Part shown: positions 1 to 9,882 of the stretch, in pieces | Layout: each line of letters opens with the position of its first letter | Numbering within the stretch: position 1 is the first letter of the stretch | Origin: Emiliania huxleyi CCMP1516 | Taxonomy: Eukaryota; Haptophyta; Isochrysidales; Noelaerhabdaceae | DNA length: 64,000 bases | Assembly: GCF_000372725.1 (NCBI RefSeq) | Contig: NW_005200982.1 | Span: 1-64,000, forward strand | Reading direction: 5' to 3' | The notes under the pieces: model-generated | The model's database searches: none | What the model saw: the letters and a program-made list of their open reading frames with translations, nothing else | Told to the model about the DNA's origin: nothing | Program-made: the position numbers and the translations under genes

Positions 1-511
1 TCGCCCTCCGCCCCTGTCCTGGCTGGCCTGGGTTGCATCTCCTCATCATCACGCGCCAGGCGAGAGGGAAGTGGACGGGGCCCTGAGCCGACCTAGCCCT
101 AAACGGAATGGGGCGCCCAACACGTGCCCGGATTACTGTGCCTTCCCCGGGCACAGCCTTTCGGTTCGTGAAGGGTCGGTGCGTGTCGTGACCCCCTGGA
201 ACACCCGTACCCCCGCACCATCTCCGTCGCTTGGTTCTATAACCTCTGCCACAACCGGGAGCGGCCAGGACTATGCCTCTCTGGACAGGGTGGCCCGCCA
301 CAAGGACCCCAGGAATTGCGACTCGCCGCTTTCCTCCCGCTGTGATTCTGTGTGAGCTCTGTGTCTTTATTTGCCAACAATACACCTATACCGACAACCC
401 CCACGACGTTATTTCGAAAGACATCGTGCCGGCACGGAGTATATTCCGTCTTCGCCGTTCGGGGTGTTGGTCCTGACATGGGCGACGCGACCACTGCCCT
501 GCTCGAGGCAT
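1..511. other. gene-free 5' margin
   Basis: No recognisable gene, RNA or repeat was found in this stretch. Reading frames on both strands have low-complexity or shadow character. It ends at the promoter-like block of the next gene. Confidence 0.5.
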
Positions 512-524
512 AAAATTCTTTTTT
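512..524 (+). promoter_or_regulatory. candidate core promoter block AAAATTCTTTTTT
   Basis: An AT-rich block in GC-rich DNA, 37 bp upstream of the ATG at 561. The same block recurs upstream of at least seven other genes in this window, in the same orientation as the gene. Promoter function is inferred from position and recurrence only. Confidence 0.45.
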
Positions 525-560
525 ATTCATCACCGAGCTCACTCAGCCGCAGCGGCAGCT

Positions 561-1894
561 ATGTGCGCGCAACGGTCGCGCCCACCTGCACCTCGCCGCC
601 GTCAACTTTAACGGTCGCTCCACCTGTCCATTCCTCACCAGCTCTCCTTCCCCCTCCGCACGCCCTCCGCAGGTCGCGACTCGCCGTGCTGCTCGCCGGC
701 TCCGCCGGCGCCGCCTCCGGCCTCATGCTTGGCACCGCGCCGGCGCTCCGGACGACGGCGGTGCTGATGCAGACGGCGCCCGAGGACTTTGCGCTGCCGA
801 CGCCGGTCGCTGCAGCTGGCCCAGCCGCGACGCGCAGTGCAATGCAGAGCTCCGACGACGTCGAGCACGCGATCCTCGTCCAGGGCGGCTCGCTCCGCAC
901 CTGGTCGTTTCGCTCGCAGAATGTCGACCAGGTGCAGGTGGTGCTCAGCACTGAGGGCCGGCCACTCGACGCGGACATCGAGCTGTGGCAGGGTCCGGAC
1001 AACACGCCGTGCAAGATGCGCGTCTACATCGAGGATGGCCAGCTCCGCCCCTTCAGCGCCGTCGTCGAGACGCCCCGCGGCCCAAACACTGTCAGCATCC
1101 GCAACATCGGCGAGATCGAGTTTCCCCTCTCCGCGCTGGTAGCATGCGAGAATGTGGACGAGCCGTCGCCCGAGTGCGCCACCGCCTCGATGATCATCCA
1201 GGGCGGCGCCCTCCGCACCTACCCCTTCGACCCAACCATCGACAGCGTGCAGGTCCTGCTCAAGACGGACGGGCGGCCGCTCAACGCACGGATCGAGCTG
1301 TTGCAGGCACCAACCCCTGCGCGTTGCGTCTCCTCGGACGGCCGCCTCTCTCGCCACCGCCGCCGCCGCTCTCCGCAACCGCTGCCTCTCTCCTCACCAC
1401 AGCTTCCCTCCCCACCGCACAGCCTCTCTCCGCCTCCCACTCCCACCTCTCTCCTCACCGCCGCCCTTTCCCTCTCCGCAGGGCCCCAACAACAACAAGC
1501 AGGTGATCGAGCTGTACACGGAGGACGGCTTCGACCGGCCCTTCTTCTGCGTCATCGAGACGCCCGGCTCGGGCAACGTCGTCCGCATCCTCAACACCGC
1601 GCCCGTCCCTAGAAGCAGAAATACGTATTCTTAGCTCCCCACTAGCGCCCGAGAGGGCCACGTATTCAGCTGTATTGACCCGTAGTCCGCTGTATTCACT
1701 GTACTCCTCTCCTTTGTATTCACGCCGTGCTCTGAAAACGCTGCACAATACCGTATTCGTGCCCTGAGGTTGGCGTATTCTGCTTCTAGGCGCCCGTCGA
1801 GTTCCCGATGACGGCCGCTGTCGTGCCAAACACCGTCAGCCGGGAGATGGTGCCGGAGGGTGACGTGGTCATCGGCGGCGACACCGGCTGGTGA
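561..1894 (+). CDS. plastid-type duplicated-repeat protein, four exons
   Basis: Proposed exons are 561-574, 673-1306, 1482-1598 and 1790-1894, giving 289 residues. The N-terminus ([14 protein letters not shown]...) has a hydrophobic Ala/Gly-rich stretch that looks like a plastid or thylakoid targeting signal. The body holds two copies of a module: copy 1 begins with [11 protein letters not shown] and copy 2 with [11 protein letters not shown]. Both contain GRPL(D/N)A(D/R)IEL and end in IEFP/VEFP. The module resembles conserved hypothetical proteins I recall from diatoms and haptophytes; its function is unknown. Splicing is supported because copy 2 is complete only after both later introns are removed. 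Intron 2 is GC-AG; intron 3 is GC-AG, or GT-AG with a two-residue longer product. Introns 1 and 3 are flanked by direct repeats (see findings). The first exon rests on splice phase plus the nearby promoter block and is less sure than the rest. Confidence 0.75.
1599..1798 (+). mobile_element. introner: transposon-like intron with inverted ends and 8-bp duplication
   Basis: The element spans 1608-1790. Its left end begins CCTAGAAGCAGAAATACG, and its right end (1774-1790) is the inverse complement with one base difference. The 8 bp CGCCCGTC sit on both sides (1600-1607, 1791-1798), as expected of a hAT-like target duplication. It acts as intron 3 of the surrounding gene: acceptor AG at 1788-1789, donor GC at 1599 or GT at 1605. 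Removal from 1599 restores the repeat module at its normal length. Introners of this sort with 8-bp duplications are known from other algae. It is too short to encode a transposase. Confidence 0.8.
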
Positions 1895-2141
1895 CCAGCC
1901 TGCGCCCCCCGGACGGACGCTCGTGGGGGCGTGTTGCGCCGGGCGTTCGTCGCCGCGCGGGGTGCTAAGCGAGTAGTGAGTGCGCAGTGAGCCAGCGGCG
2001 GGCGGGGCGTACAGCGGTTAGGCTGCCCCCGGAGTCCGCTCTCACACCTAAAAGCTCGGCGCCGGACACCGGGTCCGCCTCGGAAACACAGATGGTTGTC
2101 ACCGCCGCGCCGCCGCCAAAAAGAAGATCTTAAAATACCGC

Positions 2142-2527
2142 CTCTCTGGTAGAGCTGTCAAACGTTAAGAGCTGAACAGTGTTGCTAGTGTTAACAGTAA
2201 CAACAGAACAACAGTGGGGCTCCCCAACAACAGTAGCTAACGTTAGGCCAGCTGAACAACAATAAGGAAGGCCTGGCAGTGACCCACGACGATCTCCAGC
2301 GTCCAGTGCGGGTAATACCCGAAATACCTGGAAAACCCCAGGTATTTTCGGGTTTTACCCGGGGTTTTTTGCATTTTCTGCTTGCTGACCACTGAACAAC
2401 AGTAACAACAGTAACAAACAGTAACAGCTTGGGCTGGGGAGAACACTTGAACAACGTTGAGGATTTTCAGCCAACAATAGTGCAACTGTTAGGCCCAAAG
2501 TTAACGTTTGACAGCTCTACTCTCTGG
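2142..2527. mobile_element. hAT-type MITE, 370 bp
   Basis: A perfect 19-bp inverted terminal repeat beginning TAGAGCTGTCAAACG lies at 2150-2168 and, inverted, at 2501-2519. It is flanked by the 8-bp direct repeat CTCTCTGG (2142-2149, 2520-2527). TAGAG-type ends with 8-bp duplications are typical of hAT elements. The inside has no convincing ORF. It contains many CAACAGTAACA-like repeats and a strong inner palindrome around 2311-2362 (ACCCGAAATACC / GGTATTTTCGGGT). It is non-autonomous. Confidence 0.85.
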
Positions 2528-3119
2528 ACAAAAAAGAAAAACGCGCGCGAAAGGGTTACGGCGCCTATATGCTCTATGTCTATCTCCTGCGGCAAGACGG
2601 ACGTGTTTTTGACAATCAAAATCTACCTCAAAATTTGCGGCCGCCCCTCGAAATTTGCTGATCAAAATTTGCGGTGGCCCGGATCGAAACCTGTACTTGC
2701 TGGCAGCGGCAGCGCACAACACTCCTCGGTCCCGTAGTGAGTCTGTACACGGATCACGCTTCACGGTGTACCGAGCTCACTGCCCACGGTATTAGGCCAC
2801 TGCCACTCCACTTCGCACATCACGGACACGCTACTACTCACAAGAATTCCGACAGGTTCGGCACCGGGCACCGCCTCGGTATACAAAATGCGCCTGCGGG
2901 CGGACCCTCACAGATCACAGATCACAAGAATGACAAGGCTGCGCACGACAGGGACAGCTAGGGCAACAGTGCCGCAGCCGTGCTCTTGGGCACACGCCGC
3001 AGTTTAGGCGGCAAGAACAAGACGGACACACAAGGGTTCACAAAGGTACAAGGGGTGCGAGGCTAAGGGCCATCGCAGCAAGCGTACAGAATGCCCGCGG
3101 GCAGCCATGAGACAAATCT
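2528..3119. other. intergenic; contains a repeat shared with 25.1-25.2 kb
   Basis: No gene was recognised. About 80 bp at 2863-2945 recur in inverse orientation at 25143-25240, including a shared GCGCCTGCGGGCGGACCCT core, so this is a dispersed repeat of unknown type. Confidence 0.5.
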
Positions 3120-3404
3120 TCACGAGCGCGACAGCGCCCGGAAGCTCTCCTTCGCCTCTGTCTCGAGCGCCCTAGCTTCGGAGAGGAGGGTCTCGCACCC
3201 TTCCCGCTCGAGGAGGCAGGCGAGCGTCTGGATTGCCGTAAGCGTCGACGGGTGAGCTGACCCAAGCAGCGCCCGCCTCTCTTCGAGCTTCACCCGCGCC
3301 GCCGCGACGCACGACGGGACCTCGCTGAGCTTGGAGGCCCGAAGCGCCGGGATGACGATGCTCCGGCGGGCGCCCCGTGCGAGTCCGGAAGCGCTCAGCA
3401 GCAT
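3120..3404 (-). CDS. short TPR/kinesin-light-chain-like fragment
   Basis: A 94-residue frame on the minus strand, starting at the ATG at 3404. Its second half has the kinesin-light-chain/TPR signature RRALLGSAHPSTLTAIQTLA followed by a helical stretch to the stop. Only about one and a half repeats are present, whereas such proteins normally carry many. It is therefore a small single-exon protein, the last exon of a larger gene, or a gene remnant. The upstream side (3480-3640) is dispersed repeat. Gene status is uncertain. Confidence 0.4.
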   Translation of the reverse strand: MLLSASGLARGARRSIVIPALRASKLSEVPSCVAAARVKLEERRALLGSAHPSTLTAIQTLACLLEREGCETLLSEARALETEAKESFRALSRS

Positions 3405-3479
3405 CACACCGGCCGGGGCTACTCGTGCGAGTGGGATATCGGCAGGTAGAGCGATGAGCCGAAAAGAAGAAAGAACGCA

Positions 3480-3640
3480 AGCGCGGCTAGCACCACCATC
3501 CCTCCTTGGCTTGTGTGTTTTCTTTCTTTCTTTAGCACCACCACACTCCTCTTCAAAATCCCTGTGTGGTGGCGGCGTGCTGTGCGCCAGACTTTTTTCT
3601 TTATTTTTACCTGTGTTCGTGCCAGTGCGCCAGTCCCGTT
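3480..3640. repeat. dispersed repeat with a CCACCACAC/GTGTGGTGG hairpin
   Basis: Blocks of this stretch recur, rearranged, at 9495-9660 and 37370-37520: a TTTCTTTCTTT tract, a CCATCCCTCC block, and a roughly 35-bp hairpin around AAAATCCCTGTGTGGTGG. In all three places the repeat lies next to LINE 3'-tail sequence and a promoter block. No ORF is conserved. Confidence 0.6.
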
Positions 3641-3651
3641 CATGAGGTTTC

Positions 3652-3663
3652 GAAATTCTTTTG
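3652..3663 (+). promoter_or_regulatory. candidate core promoter block GAAATTCTTTTG
   Basis: Lies 61 bp upstream of the ATG at 3725, in the same orientation and with the same core as the other promoter-like blocks. Confidence 0.45.
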
Positions 3664-3724
3664 CCCAACTCGGCCTAGGCTCGTGTGTGTATGCGCCGGC
3701 CGCTCCCGAGGTCTCACCTGTGCA

Positions 3725-5532
3725 ATGCTCTCACTCCTGTGCAGCGGCTGCGCGTACGCGCTTCGCGCACCGCGGCTGACCTCTGCGGCGCCGCCTCTCC
3801 GTCGGCCCTACTGCTGCGACGGCTGGTCAACGCTCGACGAGGCGTCGTGGGTGATCGAGGACGTCGAGGAGGAGGACGACGAGGAGAGCTTGGCTGCCCG
3901 CGCGTGGGAGGAGGAGTCGACACTGGGCAGTGCCGCTCCGCTCGTGCGGAGGACCGCTCCTGCTGCCGCCGCCGCCGCGCTCCGCGACGACGGCGTGGTG
4001 TGCGTCGGCCCTGCGCTTGGCGCGGCGACCGCCGCGGCGCTGCGTGCAGAGGTGCTGACGCAGCTCGAGGCGGCGCGTGCATGCGAGGCCGGGGCTGGGC
4101 CGCTCTCGTCGGTGCTCACGGCATCGGCCAGTGCCGCGGCCGCCATCACACGCTGGGACTTGCGGCTGAGGGTGACGGCGCCGGTCGCCGCCGGGCTCCG
4201 CGAGCTGCTGTCGGCGCCGGCCGTGGCGTCTTCGCTGCTGGACGCCGCCGGGCGAGAGGCGGAGCTGTGGGAGCTCGCGGCGCTCGTCTCTGCGCCCGGC
4301 GCCGCGCCGCAGCCGCTGCACGCCGATACGCTGTGGGACGAGGAGCGGCGGAGATGTAGCCGAGATGCAGCGAGGAGCGGCGGAGATGTAGCCGAGATGC
4401 AGCCGCGGGAGCGGCCGAGGTGTGTCCGAGATCCAGCCGTCCTCTTCAGCATCTCCCCATGTCTCCCCAAATCTCCCCATATCTCCCCATATCTCGCAGG
4501 AGGGGGTCCTCTTCAGCATCTCCCCATGTCTCCCCAAATCTCCCCAGATCTCCCCATATCTCGCAGGAGGGGGTCCTCTTCAGCACGGCGGTGGCGCTGC
4601 AGCACGTGACTCGCGAGATGGGCCCGACGCGCTTCCTGCTCGGCGGCATAGATGCGGACACACTCCTCTCCCCCCCCCCTCCCTCCCTTCCCCGGTGTAT
4701 CTCCGACTATCTCCACCTCTCCGGCTAGCTGCCACACCAGTAGCAAGACAGGCTGCGCGGGTAGGAGGCTCGGCAGCCACAGCCTCGCCGCGCACCACGC
4801 CTTGGTTGGACGCCCACCGCCGCCCCTCTGACAATCGCACGGTCGTCTGTGTGGAGACGCCTCTCGCTGAGAACGCACACACCGCCCTCGTGTGCAATGC
4901 CCCCGTGTGTGCTCCGCGAGTGGCGCGTGTGCCCCGTCGTCCGTGCTAGGACGTGTACCACCTTCGTACCACTGTTTGACAGGCTCGGCAGCCAGAGCCT
5001 CGCTGCGCACGACGCCTTCGACGAGGCGTTTGCCTAGACACTCCCTAGACACTTCCCAGACACTTCCTTGTTCACACGACGCCTTCGACGAGGCGCGTGC
5101 CGGGCACAGCCTCGCCGCCGCCGCGTCCGTCGCGTCCGTCCTCGCTACGGCGCACCTGCTCTCTTCTCTTGCAGGAGGGGCCCGGGTACGTCGCGGCCTC
5201 CGCGGACTCTGCCGCGTGCGGCTTGCTTGACGCCGGAGAGGCCGCGCTGTACGACGGCCGCGTGCTGCATTGCGGCGGGCCAAACTCGTCGCCGGAGCGG
5301 CGCGTGCAGTTCTACGCCACGTTTCGGCGCGCGGCCGCGGACGGGGCGGGTTTGGGCAACGAGGCGGCCCTCTCGCCGCTCGGCACTGTAGTTTCCTTTT
5401 GTGTGCGCTCACCGATGTCTGGCTTTGCAGGCGGCCCATTCGCTGCTCGACGAGTACAGGGGCAAGCACACGCTCGGGCGGCTGCTCGACGAGGCAGAGG
5501 CATGGGCCGAGGGCGGAGAGCGGAAGAGCTAA
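3725..5532 (+). CDS. phytanoyl-CoA-dioxygenase-like (2OG/Fe(II)) oxygenase, plastid or secretory targeted
   Basis: Exon 1 runs from ATG 3725 to about 4345: a signal/transit-like start (MLSLLCSGCAYALRAP), an acidic linker, then the oxygenase fold ending in LHADTLWDEE, which supplies the first iron-binding His and Asp. Exon 2 (4567 to about 4645) reads GVLFSTAVALQHVT...GPTRFLLG. Exon 3 (5175-5387) carries GEAALYDGRVLHCGGPN with the second His, and RRVQFYATFR with the 2-oxoglutarate Arg. Exon 4 (5431-5532) ends at TAA. The intron before exon 4 is only 43 bp (GT-AG). A small extra exon near 5070-5100 (HDAFDEA) is likely, but the 4645-5174 region is partly duplicated and its splicing is unresolved. 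The first intron holds a minisatellite that copies the acceptor. Substrate unknown. Confidence 0.7.
4339..4566. repeat. intron minisatellite with duplicated splice acceptor
   Basis: Two 32-bp copies starting GAGGAGCGGCGGAGATG (about 4338-4402) are followed by 10-bp ATCTCCCCAT-type repeats. A 67-bp unit ending in GTCCTCTTCAGCA occurs at 4439, 4506 and, as true exon, 4573. Each of the last two is preceded by CGCAG, so there are two consecutive splice acceptors. Confidence 0.8.
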
Positions 5533-6334
5533 AGTCCTGCCTCGGGGCTTCGGAGAGGTTTATAAGGTACATGTAAATTTCTCCAGCAGGCTAGCCCCAC
5601 AGCCGCCACACCGCACAAACGACAACAAGTGGTGGGGCAGGGGCGAGGGGCGGGGGGGGCGCGGGGGGGGGGGGGGGGGGGCAACCCCGCATCGGTCTCA
5701 CTAGCTGGGTCCACAGAGACAGACCACACCCGGGGTCCCCCGGAAAAAAGGTGCGCCCCACGACGGCCCCGTAGTCTGAGGGTATCCTAAAAGTTCGGCC
5801 GATTTGGGTCAAAATGCCTAAAAGCACGCCTATAGGCGTAGATTTCCTGGGGCAAAACGATCAAAGTGGGCCCGCCCGCCGCCCGGGGCAAAATGGTAAA
5901 AGTCGCGCGGTTGCGAAATTTTTGGACATTCTACTCCGTCGGCGCTCTCTCCAAATACTCGCTCACTAATAGAGCGGCGTGCAGCCGGCGGCGCAGCCAA
6001 GAGCCATGTGCCTTGTTGCCTGAGAGGGCCTGACAAACTTGTAGCGGAGTAGCGCTACATGTTTGGACACACGGCGGGCGCTTTCGAGGCGAGCAGCACA
6101 GCATTTTTCTAGCCATAGTGTGCGGGACCTACTTTGCGGGGACGATAGCTACTACTTTTACTGCACCTCCGGCGCGCGGAGCCTCCGGCCGGGAGCGCCG
6201 AAGAAAATTTTGAGACGAAATGCTAAAAGTTAGGCGCTCCGAGACGATCAAAGTGGTAAAGTCGCACTCTCCCCTGACCCGAAACCCTCAGACTATGGAG
6301 CGCCCACAAGGCGCACGGCCGGCACAGCTTATGC
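5533..6334. mobile_element. possible foldback element (about 5749-6318) and G-run
   Basis: A G-rich run lies at 5650-5682. About 33 bp at 5749-5781 (GTGCGCC... TAGTCTGAGGGT) recur inverted and imperfectly at 6282-6318. Related AAAGTGG and GGTAAAAGTCGC words sit inside near each end. This suggests a roughly 570-bp MITE-like element, but I see no clear target duplication and no ORF. Confidence 0.35.
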
Positions 6335-8928
6335 TTAAACTAAGAGCACAACGGGTTGGAAGCGTCCCAGCGGTCTCAGGCCTAGGCCGGAGAGCGTCCC
6401 AGCGGTCTCAGCACTCAGGCCAAGTGATTGCGACCAGCGCGGTGTGCACGCTGGCGAGCAATCATAGGCCTTGTGCAGCTGCAGCGCCTCCCGGTCAGAA
6501 TAGAAGCATTCACATCCAGCATTGCAGTTCCAAATAGGTAGGATGTGGCCGCAAGTTGTGCAGCGGCACGGGTCATTGGCAGGTGGCGGTGGCGGCAATG
6601 CAGCTGGTGGCGGCGGCGGCGGCGGTGGCGGCGGTGGCGGCGGCGCAATGTTTCTACCCTGTGGCCGCCAATCAGTGGGGTTGCTGCCATAGTTCGCGAG
6701 CTCGTGGGTGGCAATCAAATCGCACGGTGAGTCGCTCAGCAGCTGCTGCAACTCCTCGAGGTAGTCGCCGAGAGGCACGCCGCGTGCAAGCCGATCTATG
6801 ATGTAACATACTTCCGGGCCGGTGTGCGGGGAGCGAACCTTAACGACCGCGCAGAAGCTTTCTGAGCGAACCAATCGGGCCAGGATCATCAGCATATGTC
6901 CCCTGCACAACATCGTGGGCGTTTGAGCGGTATTTGAGGAGCACCGCGACTCTGAAGTTCGGCCGGGTGGTCTGCAGACCCCCCCCCCCGGAGCAGCAGA
7001 GGCTCCGTGGGGTCGAAAAGTCGACGCTGGGAGTCGCACTCGTCAAACCGTCGCAACACCACGCGGTCCGCACGTACCTCCCACATCCCCTCCACCGCTG
7101 AGAAGGCGCAGATCGACCGCCGGGCCGCGTAGTCGTCGTTAAGGAGCGGTTTTTGGAGCCGTACGAAGAGGTCCCAGACGGGCGAACATGCGGTTTTTCG
7201 ACGACCACACGCGATGTGGTATCTGGTTTTTGCTAAAAACGGGCCGCCTAGTGCAGCATCACTAGTACAACACGCAACCACACTGAGAGCTCCACACTAG
7301 CCGGTATAGGCGAGCCCCGGCGGCCTCACCGTCGCCGCTCGCGGCGGAGCCGACGGCGGAGCCACGGGTCGGTGCGACCTTTTGGGGGCCCATGAGCTCG
7401 CCGGGACGTCACCGATGGCTCGGCGCGCCTCTTCCCGCCAGCGCGGGGCGGCCCACCTACAGGAGCGAGGGGGAGGTGGTCGTGCGCTCACTTTGGCGGT
7501 CGCGCGCGAGGTGAATACTGGGTGTGAGGCGCGCAGGAGGCGATAGTGGGCGCGCCGGCGGTCGAGCCACCGAAGAATTCGACGTGGCGCAGCTCCGCGC
7601 CGGCGGGGACGACCGAGCACATGATGTCGGCGGCGGTCACGCGACGAGGGAGAGCCGCAGGAGCCCTCTGAGAGCCAGGCGCCGAAAAGCAGCGTGGGCG
7701 GCGGCCGGGATCAGCCACCTGTGGGCGGTCATCGGGGTGGCGCCAAGCCTCAGCGAGCTGGATCCGGGAAGGGCAAGGGGTCGCGCGGGCCCTGTCTGCA
7801 GCAGCAGTGCTAACTAGAACGACAAAATTCCGGATGGACCGGAGAGTGTCTACATTCTCGAGGCACCGTTCTCGCCCTCGCTGAAAAGCTGGCTGGTGGT
7901 CGCGCGCGGCGCGTCAGCGCCACTCCGACTGGTCGGGCACCTCGGCTGGGTCCATCAGCACGAGGCCTGCCCCGTCGGGCAGCCCCGTGAGCTCATGATG
8001 CCCCACCGAGAGGCGCTGACGCCCCGCCGAGATCGCGCTGGTTTGGCACGAAAAACACGAGGCCCCAAGGGGGGGGGTCAAGTATGTTACATCATAGATC
8101 GCGCATCACGCGCTGATCCCACGCCATCTGCGCCTCGCCCGGCCACGCGTCCTCGCCGTCGGCCACGCGCCGCCGCAGCTCGTTCAACGGCAGGCTGTAG
8201 ACCTGCGGCCCGTCGTCGTCGCCGCGTGCCGCGCCGTAGCCGTCTGCGCGCAGCTCGAGCTCGGCGGCCTCGCATGTGCCGGTGTCCTCGAGCAACGGCG
8301 AGCTGCTACGCTCAATCACCAGCTTCTCCAGCTCCTTCTGAAGCTCTTCCTCATCCGCCTCGTCACGAACTTCCGCCACCTCGGCAACCTCGGCCACGAG
8401 CTCATCGAGCAGCGATGCAATCACCTTCTCGGTGTCCTCGCTCACCTTCTTGGAGGAGGTGAGGAGAAGGAGGTGAGAGGCGGAGGAGGTGAGTGAGGAG
8501 GCGGAGGAGGTGAGAGGCGGAGGAGGTGAGAGGCGGAAGAGGTGAGAGGCGGAGGAGGTGAGAGGCGGAGGAGGTGAGAGGCGGAGGAGGTGAGAGGCGG
8601 AGGAGGTGAGAGGCGGAGGAGGTGCCTCCTTCGCTGCTTCCGCCGCCGCAGCACGCCTCGCACGTTTTGCCGCATTCCGATGGTCTGACCATCGCCGCTC
8701 GGAGCGCGGCACAGCCAGCCGAGCAGTGGGAGGCACACTCTCACCCTCCTCCCCTGACTCGCCGTCGACCATGCACGGCGCCTGCGGCACGGCTGTGCCA
8801 GTCTGCTCGTCCCACACATGCCCTGCCGCGAGACGACCGCCGCGTCGGCGACGGAAGACGCCAGCTGCCTCTTCTGCAGCGCGCTTTGCTGCGCGGCGCT
8901 CGCGCTGCTGCTCTGCCGAGAGGGGCAT
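6335..8928 (-). CDS. unknown charged/zinc-binding-like protein gene, split by a 1.3-kb element
   Basis: Read on the minus strand. Exon 1 (about 8627-8928) starts at ATG 8928, is basic and Ala/Arg-rich, and ends ...AAAEAAKEA. A GC-AG intron (about 8453-8626) made of a 16-bp minisatellite follows. Exon 2 (to about 8103) is acidic and coiled-coil-like (SLLDELVAEVAEVAEV...) and ends DQRVMRD. After the inserted element the frame resumes as RLARGVPLGDYLEELQQLL at 6791. It goes on through a proline run to a Cys-rich tail (CRCTTCGHILPIWNCNAGC...C) and the stop at 6335. If the element is removed at the GATC shared by both borders, the frame is continuous. Either the element splices as an intron (a GC donor and an AG acceptor exist at its edges) or the gene is disrupted. 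Function not recognised. Confidence 0.5.
6792..8101. mobile_element. 1.3-kb DNA element with perfect 22-bp inverted ends
   Basis: Positions 6792-6813 and 8080-8101 are perfect inverse complements. The edges are palindromic (GATCTA/TAGATC), so the target duplication could be GATC or TA. Inside, minus-strand frames look partly coding (for example WDLFVRLQKPLLNDDYAARR near 7140 and RRVTAADIMCSVVPAGAELR near 7640) but are not recognised as a known transposase. The segment 7440-7880 recurs in inverse orientation at 25730-26110. The insertion lies within a minus-strand coding frame. Confidence 0.65.
8453..8626 (-). repeat. 16-bp minisatellite forming an intron
   Basis: About ten tandem units of GAGGTGAGAGGCGGAG (plus strand), period 16. 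On the minus strand it is bounded by a GC donor after ...GCGAAGGAG and by CTCCAAG before AAGGTGAGC. Confidence 0.75.
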
Positions 8929-9280
8929 GGTATCACTTTGAGACCCTGTGCCGTCGCCGCGAAACGGAAAACCGGCCGCGGGGAAATATAAGGTAAGATG
9001 GGAATGAGAGCCATCCGGGATTCCATGGAACGCGGCGCGCGATACACAGAACGGAGCACCGGCCAGGTGGACCTTCTTGAGTGGGGGAGTGTGGCCCTCC
9101 CCTCCTTCCTCTCTCTTCTTTCAATGAACTCGGGGGCACGGTCCTCTCTCTTCTTTCTGATGGTTGGAGCCCACAAAGAAGACCCGCGGCGGCAGCACCG
9201 CGACGAGGGAGGGATTCTGGGCGGGCGCTTGCGCGCTTCACGGAGGCCTCTTTTTTTCTGTTTACTTTTTGGCTTTCACG
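8929..9280. other. intergenic, nothing recognised
   Basis: No convincing gene or RNA. A T-rich stretch precedes the LINE fragment. Confidence 0.4.
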
Positions 9281-9541
9281 CTGCAGAACAAGCTGACGCG
9301 GGCCGCCCAGTACCTCGATGAGGTGACTTGGACCACCAAGAGCTGGCTGGGGCTGCAGAAGCAGCGCATCTCAGTCGTTCTTCACACGGCCATCGCAGAG
9401 CAGATTGTGAATGAGCTTGCCCGTGGCGGGGGCGGGCGGGTGCACGGAGCTAAGTGCCTCGCCGCCCTCGCAGGAGTCGCTTAGGCGGCTCCCGTGGTGT
9501 ACCTGTGTTAGTGCCAGTGCGCGCCAGTCCCGTGCCCAGTG
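9281..9541 (+). mobile_element. LINE 3' fragment (5'-truncated)
   Basis: The last 66 or so codons of the LINE C-terminus (LTRAAQYLDEVTWTTKSW ... LAALAGVA, stop at 9484) and its 3' tail, nearly identical to the end of the larger LINE at 32.1-34.7 kb. The tail runs GCGGCTCCCGTGGTGTACC to CCAGTCCCGTGCCCAGTGTT. It lies just upstream of, and in the same orientation as, the gene at 9883. Confidence 0.85.
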
Positions 9542-9834
9542 TTAGAAAGAAAGAAAGAAAACACACAACCCAAGGGAGGGATGGGAGAACGGCACGCCGC
9601 CACCACACAGGGATTTTAAGGAGAGGAGTGTGGAGCGCTAGCCGTCGCCCACCCTGGGGAGTCTGCCTCTTCGTATCTCTTTTCGCAGTCTCTCGCCGCT
9701 TCTCGCTGCAACCTTCATGCCACCTCGCGGCCGTCCCACTCTCGTCGGTCTCTCCCTTGTCACTTCCTCCTCTGTCGCGTCGTTCTCTTCTGCCAGTCCC
9801 GTGCCCAGTGTTGCGCGAGGGTAGTTTATGTTTG
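9542..9834. repeat. dispersed repeat between two copies of the LINE tail end
   Basis: About 253 bp lie between two direct copies of CCAGTCCCGTGCCCAGTGTT (9522-9541, 9795-9814). The first part matches the repeats at 3480-3640 and 37370-37520, including AGAAAACACA, GGGAGGGATGG and the ACAGGGATTTTAAGG hairpin. After the second copy comes GCGAGGGTAGTTT, which leads into the promoter block TAATACTTTTT of the next gene. Confidence 0.6.
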
Positions 9835-9882
9835 TAATACTTTTTGGCTTTGCGGTGCTTTCCGCGAAACTGCTTCGCGGCA

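Noticed and set aside
6335-8462. shared peptide VCYIIDR in two frames as a conserved motif
   Set aside because: It is simply the 22-bp inverted end of the 1.3-kb element read in two places.
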